Source: Chryseobacterium contaminans
GTDB lineage: Bacteria > Bacteroidota > Bacteroidia > Flavobacteriales > Weeksellaceae
Length of the DNA: 45,121 bases
Assembly: GCF_001684955.1 (NCBI RefSeq)
Contig: NZ_MAYF01000135.1
Location: 1-45,121, forward strand
Reading direction: 5' to 3'
Part shown: positions 41,334-45,121 of the stretch, piece after piece
Layout: every line of letters starts with the position of its first letter
Position numbering within the stretch: the stretch's first letter is position 1
Translations under genes and position numbers: made by a program
The notes under the pieces: generated by a model
What the model was told of the DNA's origin: nothing
Seen by the model: the letters and a program-made list of their open reading frames with translations, nothing else
Database searches by the model: none

Positions 41334-42758
41334 ATGAAAAAAATAATAATAGGTCTTTCTGCTGCTGGGTTATTGCTAACATCGTGCGGAAGAGATATAA
41401 CAAGTTTGAATGATGACCCTAAAAATCCGGCTGAGGTAAATACTGAAGTTATGTTTACTTCTGCGAGTGTAGGATTGGTTTCACAGATGACAACACCAAG
41501 TGTAAATTTTAATAATTTCAGATTTTTTACACAACAATGGACAGAAACTCAATACATAGATGAATCTGTATATAATCTGTTAAAAAGAAACGTACCAGAT
41601 AATAACTGGACTAGAATGTATTCGCAAATGACAAAGCTGGAATTAGCCAGAACTGCTGTAAATGCATTACCAGATGCTTCACTAAAAGCAAGTAGAACAG
41701 CGGCGATTGAAGCATTGGAAATTTATATTTTCAGTACTCTGGTGGATACTTATGGTAATATTCCTTACTCTCAGGCTCTTCAGGTTGATAAATATCCTAC
41801 ACCAGTGTATGATGATGCAAAAATAATTTATACTGACCTTATTAAAAGAGCTGATGCAGCACTGGCATTAGTGGAGTCAAATTCATCTTCAGGCTTTGGT
41901 TCTAATGATCCGATTTTTGGAGGAAACAACGATAAGATAAAATTATTCCTTAATACTCTTAAATTGAGAATGGGGCTTAATTTAGCAGATACAAATAATG
42001 CCTTAGCAAAAACAACAGTTGAAAGTGCTTATTCAAAAGGAGTTGTTTTAACAAATGCTCAGAACTTAGGTTTGAAGTTTAGCTCTTCTGGACAATTTAC
42101 CAGCCCTGTATACCAGGAGATGGTTACAAGTGGAAGAAATGACTTTATTCCTGCCAATACATTTGTAGATGCACTGAATGCTTCATCTGATCCAAGAAGA
42201 CCTAAATATTTTACCCTTAAAAATGGTGCTTATGTAGGAGGTTTATATGGTAAACAAAATGTATTTGCTGATTTCTCTCATGTTCAGGACAGTTTTTTAG
42301 TTGCTGATAGTATGGCTTATTTATTTGACGCTGCAGAAACTAACTTTATGCTTGCAGAAGCTGCAGAAAGAGGATTTAACGTTGGAGGTACAGCCGCAAC
42401 TTACTTCACAGCTGGGATGAAAGCTTCTTTGGATTTCTGGGGTGTTGACGCTGTAGATCAGGCAGCTTATCTTGCAGCAAATAATTATGCAACTTTACCA
42501 GGTACCTGGAAACAAAAAATTGGTAATCAAGCATGGATAGCTGCTTATAACAGAGGTTTTGAAGCTTGGGAATTCTCCAGAAGACTTGATTTCAGAACTT
42601 TTGTTAAGCCTGGTTCAAGAGCAGTTCCTGTAAGAATGCCTTATCCGGTAAACGAAGGAAGTGTAAATAACCAGAACAGAACACAAGCAGTAGTCGCTCA
42701 ATGGGGTGCTGCAACTGCTGATACACAGAGTAGCAAAGTATTCTGGGATATTAATTAA
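41334..42758 (+). CDS. SusD/RagB-type outer-membrane lipoprotein
   Basis: A 474-residue lipoprotein with leader ending L-L-T-S-C18. The SusD_like_2 pattern includes N-D-D-P-K-N-P early, a long TPR-like helical core (F-F-T-Q-Q-W-T-E, L-E-L-A-R-T-A, A-I-E-A-L-E-I-Y), and a late Y-N-R-G-F-E-A-W-E-F-S-R-R-L-D-F-R. It caps the SusC channel and binds the ligand. It starts 11 bases after the SusC stop, so both genes form one unit. Terminator at 42791. Confidence 0.96.
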   Translation: MKKIIIGLSAAGLLLTSCGRDITSLNDDPKNPAEVNTEVMFTSASVGLVSQMTTPSVNFNNFRFFTQQWTETQYIDESVYNLLKRNVPDNNWTRMYSQMTKLELARTAVNALPDASLKASRTAAIEALEIYIFSTLVDTYGNIPYSQALQVDKYPTPVYDDAKIIYTDLIKRADAALALVESNSSSGFGSNDPIFGGNNDKIKLFLNTLKLRMGLNLADTNNALAKTTVESAYSKGVVLTNAQNLGLKFSSSGQFTSPVYQEMVTSGRNDFIPANTFVDALNASSDPRRPKYFTLKNGAYVGGLYGKQNVFADFSHVQDSFLVADSMAYLFDAAETNFMLAEAAERGFNVGGTAATYFTAGMKASLDFWGVDAVDQAAYLAANNYATLPGTWKQKIGNQAWIAAYNRGFEAWEFSRRLDFRTFVKPGSRAVPVRMPYPVNEGSVNNQNRTQAVVAQWGAATADTQSSKVFWDIN

Positions 42759-42790
42759 TATCAAATATATTTAACAACATTCATATTATA

Positions 42791-42812
42791 CCGCCTTCGG
42801 GCGGTTTTTTAT
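42791..42812 (+). terminator. Intrinsic terminator of the SusC/SusD unit
   Basis: CCGCC-TTCG-GGCGG then a T run, 32 bases after the SusD-like stop. Confidence 0.95.
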
Positions 42813-42826
42813 TTGTATGTATAAAA

Positions 42827-42875
42827 ATAGGCTGTCTCCTACATCTGACTTTGCAAGCATAGGAGACAGCTTCTC
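42827..42875 (-). terminator. Terminator of the third Cys-rich peptide
   Basis: GCTGTCTCCTA (42831-42841) and TAGGAGACAGC (42860-42870) with a loop of 18 bases. On the minus strand it runs into CCTATTTTTA. It lies 8 bases past the peptide stop. Confidence 0.8.
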
Positions 42876-42878
42876 TTT

Positions 42879-43034
42879 TTATACCCCGCAGTCAATATAT
42901 TTCGGGACACAAGCTCCCCATTCCTGGCATTGTTTATAACCATCAGGGCATTGTCCCCATGGCTCGCAGCAAGGTGCATCTCCTGCGGTGATTTTTTTTA
43001 GCTTGTCTTTTGTGATTTTCTTTAGATTTTTCAT
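42879..43034 (-). CDS. Small Cys-rich peptide with Gly-type leader (third copy)
   Basis: A 51-residue peptide from ATG 43034, not in the usual ORF size range. The leader M-K-N-L-K-K-I-T-K-D-K-L-K-K-I-T-A-G-D resembles double-Gly leaders but ends A-G-D. The core A-P-C-C-E-P-W-G-Q-C-P-D-G and C-Q-E-W-G-A-C-V-P-K-Y-I-D-C has six Cys. It is alone between the SusC/SusD unit and argS, read towards SusD. It is similar to the pair at 18.4-19.1 kb in form rather than in sequence beyond the leader; role unknown. Confidence 0.7.
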   Translation of the reverse strand: MKNLKKITKDKLKKITAGDAPCCEPWGQCPDGYKQCQEWGACVPKYIDCGV

Positions 43035-43168
43035 AATAAAGTTATTTGATTAGTAGAATAAATATATAAAAAATATAGCAAGATGTTGGTTTTCAAAATG
43101 ATTATTCAAAAATGTTCTAAATAATTGAATGTCTGGCTCTGTATTATAGACTTGTCTTTTTTATTCAC

Positions 43169-43176
43169 TAAATTTG
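43169..43176 (+). promoter_or_regulatory. -7 promoter box of argS
   Basis: TAAATTTG fits TAnnTTTG, 17 bases before the ATG at 43193. The nearest TTG is 14 bases upstream, shorter than usual. Confidence 0.4.
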
Positions 43177-43192
43177 TGCTTTAAATTTTGAG

Positions 43193-44953
43193 ATGAATAT
43201 TAAAGATATTATAGAGCAAAAACTTTCAGAGGTCATTTTAAATGTATATCAGTTAAAAGACATCAAACTGGAAGTTCAGGAAAATAAAACGGAATTTGAA
43301 GGCGATTTTACCATCGTTACGTTTCCGTTGGTAAAACAATTGAAGAAAAATCCTGAAAATATCGGGGTTGAATTAGGAGAAGCGCTAACAGAGCAGACGG
43401 ATATTTTCGAAAGCTTCAATGTTGTTAAAGGATTCCTTAATGTTAAAGTTAAAAACCAATTGTTTGTGGATAACTTCAGATCTGTTCACAATGGTTTTTC
43501 CACAATAGAGAAGAAAAATGCAACGGTAATGGTGGAATATTCTTCGCCAAATACCAACAAACCTCTTCACTTAGGACACATCAGAAATAACCTGTTAGGG
43601 TTTTCTGTAGCTCAGATTTTAAAAGAGGCCGGATATAATGTTATTAAAACTCAGATCATTAATGACAGAGGAATTCATATCTGCAAATCGATGCTGGCTT
43701 GGGAGAAATTCGGGAACGGAGAAACCCCTGAAACAACAAATACCAAAGGCGATAAGTTTGTTGGGAACTATTACGTAGAATTTGACAAAAATTATAAGAA
43801 AGAAATTTCTGAGTTAGTGAGTCAGGGCATAAGCGAGGAGCAGGCTAAAAAAGATGCTCCGGTAATGAAGGAAGCTCAAAAAATGCTTTTAGATTGGGAA
43901 AATGGTGATGAAACCGTAAGAAATCTTTGGGCAGAGATGAATTCATGGGTATACAAAGGATTCAATGAGACTTATAAGAGATTAGGCGTTGATTTTGACC
44001 AGGTTCAATATGAAAGTAATACCTATATCTTAGGAAAAGACCTGATCCAGGCAGGTTTGGATAAGGGAGTGTTGTATCAAAAAGAAGATGGTTCTGTTTG
44101 GTGTGACCTTACCGATGAAGGACTTGATCAAAAACTATTGCTCCGTTCTGATGGTACTTCAGTGTATATGACACAGGATTTAGGGACAGCTGTTGAACGT
44201 TTCAAACAAAACGATATTCAGAAACTTATCTATACGGTAGGTAATGAGCAGGATTATCATTTCCAAGTTTTATTTAAGATACTGAAAAAATTAGGATATG
44301 AATGGGCAGATCAGCTATTCCACCTTTCTTACGGAATGGTTGAATTACCGGAAGGAAAAATGAAGTCCCGTGAAGGAACTGTTGTAGATGCTGATGATTT
44401 AATGCAGGAAATGTATGAGACGGCAAAATCTAAAGCTCAGGAGTTAGGAAAGCTTGAAACTCTTTCTGAAGAAGATAAAGAAGCTTCTTACGAAACAGTA
44501 GGGCTAGGAGCTTTAAAGTATTTTATGCTGAAAGTGGATCCTAAGAAAAAAATGCTTTTCAATCCTGCTGAAAGTATCGATTTTAATGGGAATACAGGAC
44601 CATTTATTCAATATACGTATGCTCGTATTCAGTCATTGTTATCTAAAGCAGCATTTGAATATAAAGAAACAGTTGATGTTGTATTGAACCAGTTTGAAAA
44701 AGAACTGATTATGCAATTGGCCAACTTCAAAACAGTAGTAGCTAAGTCCGCTGAGACATTAAGCCCGGCTTTAGTTGCTAATTATGTATATGATCTTGTA
44801 AAATCGTATAACTCATTCTATCAGAATAATCCTATTCTGAATCAGGATGATGAAAATATCAAACAATTCCGTCTGAATCTATCAGACCTTACCGCAAAAA
44901 CGATCAAAAAATCGTTGGAGTTACTGGGAATTGGAACTGTAAACAGAATGTAA
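43193..44953 (+). CDS. argS: Arginyl-tRNA synthetase
   Basis: A 586-residue class I synthetase. The HIGH motif reads H126-L-G-H129 and the KMSKS-like loop reads K389-M-K-S-R; N-terminal tRNA-binding (Add-1) and C-terminal helical DALR anticodon domain are both present (L-S-D-L-T-A-K-T-I-K-K-S-L-E-L-L-G-I near the end). It charges tRNA-Arg in the cytosol and is essential. It stands alone with a -7 box and a strong terminator. Confidence 0.99.
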   Translation: MNIKDIIEQKLSEVILNVYQLKDIKLEVQENKTEFEGDFTIVTFPLVKQLKKNPENIGVELGEALTEQTDIFESFNVVKGFLNVKVKNQLFVDNFRSVHNGFSTIEKKNATVMVEYSSPNTNKPLHLGHIRNNLLGFSVAQILKEAGYNVIKTQIINDRGIHICKSMLAWEKFGNGETPETTNTKGDKFVGNYYVEFDKNYKKEISELVSQGISEEQAKKDAPVMKEAQKMLLDWENGDETVRNLWAEMNSWVYKGFNETYKRLGVDFDQVQYESNTYILGKDLIQAGLDKGVLYQKEDGSVWCDLTDEGLDQKLLLRSDGTSVYMTQDLGTAVERFKQNDIQKLIYTVGNEQDYHFQVLFKILKKLGYEWADQLFHLSYGMVELPEGKMKSREGTVVDADDLMQEMYETAKSKAQELGKLETLSEEDKEASYETVGLGALKYFMLKVDPKKKMLFNPAESIDFNGNTGPFIQYTYARIQSLLSKAAFEYKETVDVVLNQFEKELIMQLANFKTVVAKSAETLSPALVANYVYDLVKSYNSFYQNNPILNQDDENIKQFRLNLSDLTAKTIKKSLELLGIGTVNRM

Positions 44954-44955
44954 AA

Positions 44956-44987
44956 AATAAGCCTCCTGATTTCAGGAGGCTTTTTTG
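44956..44987 (+). terminator. Intrinsic terminator of argS
   Basis: GCCTCCTGA (44961-44969) and TCAGGAGGC (44972-44980) followed by TTTTTT. It begins 5 bases after the stop. Confidence 0.95.
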
Positions 44988-44994
44988 TATTTAT

Positions 44995-45121
44995 TGTCCC
45001 GTCCTGAAATAAGTTGACAACTAATCGACTTATTTATGAAAGAACAAGTATTAAAAAGAGAAAAGCGCACCCAAAGAGACTACAGTATAGCTTTTAAATT
45101 ACGGGTAGTTTCTCAAGTAGA
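44995..45121 (+). mobile_element. Left end of an IS3-type insertion sequence (partial)
   Basis: A probable terminal inverted repeat TGTCCCGTCCTGAAATAAGT begins near 44995, right after the argS terminator. A 7-base hairpin AATAAGT/ACTTATT lies in the leader before the transposase ATG. The right end is beyond the window, so target duplication and length cannot be seen. Confidence 0.6.
45036..45121 (+). CDS. IS3-family transposase OrfA (N-terminal fragment)
   Basis: An open frame from ATG 45036 to the right edge, 28 codons: M-K-E-Q-V-L-K-R-E-K-R-T-Q-R-D-Y-S-I-A-F-K-L. The segment Y-S-I-A-F-K-L-R-V-V is the start of the helix-turn-helix of IS3/IS150-type OrfA, which binds the element ends and helps OrfB by frameshift fusion. 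Only the first part is visible. Confidence 0.7.
   Translation, partial: MKEQVLKREKRTQRDYSIAFKLRVVSQV

Overview
The window reads as chromosomal DNA of a Bacteroidota bacterium, most likely a Chryseobacterium-like member of the Flavobacteriia. This rests on AT-rich sequence, -7 promoter boxes of the flavobacterial form TAnnTTTG, a SusC/SusD pair, many Bacteroidota-type lipoproteins and families (DUF2490, DUF6702, DUF2233, DUF2461), and short double-glycine-like Cys-rich peptides. The taxon is an inference; no rRNA or tRNA gene was seen.

Region 1 (1-13.2 kb) is almost entirely minus-strand and accessory in character. It holds a serine beta-lactamase-like hydrolase cut by the left edge, secreted or lipid-anchored proteins of unknown role, VOC, RibD-type, DUF1801 and DUF2461 proteins, a phosphodiester glycosidase, two orphan SMI1/KNR4 immunity-type genes, an RDD membrane protein, a kelch protein, and a clear ecotin-family serine-protease inhibitor. 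One small gene (7400-7923) is broken by a single-base frameshift; its intact form would be a paralogue of the adjacent lipoprotein.

Region 2 (13.2-16.1 kb) is the most unusual part. About 0.8 kb without a clear gene holds three large imperfect palindromes. One has a good upstream minus-strand promoter and resembles a 6S-like RNA. Then come a small XRE regulator on the plus strand and, convergent to it, a two-gene cassette: a HEPN-type protein (R190-x4-H195) followed by a single-HKD phospholipase-D-fold protein with a Cys-rich insert. The nuclease-like motifs suggest a compact defence or RNA-targeting module, but that is inference. A two-hairpin dispersed repeat sits at 3' ends here and at two other sites.

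Region 3 (16.2-27.7 kb) carries groES-groEL, two tandem paralogous Cys-rich peptides with duplicated leaders, a DUF2490/CitMHS/dicarboxylate-symporter cluster divergent from a LytS/LytTR two-component pair, and a secreted M1 metallopeptidase.

Region 4 (27.7-45.1 kb) is mostly core: a HupE/UreJ-type protein divergent from a DUF6702 protein, a translationally coupled methyltransferase-VanW-ACP phosphodiesterase operon, radA, a YceI protein, pyrG, yidC, rnhB, a SusC/SusD pair, a third Cys-rich peptide, argS, and the first bases of an IS3-type insertion sequence that runs off the right edge. Clear stem-loop terminators separate most of these units.
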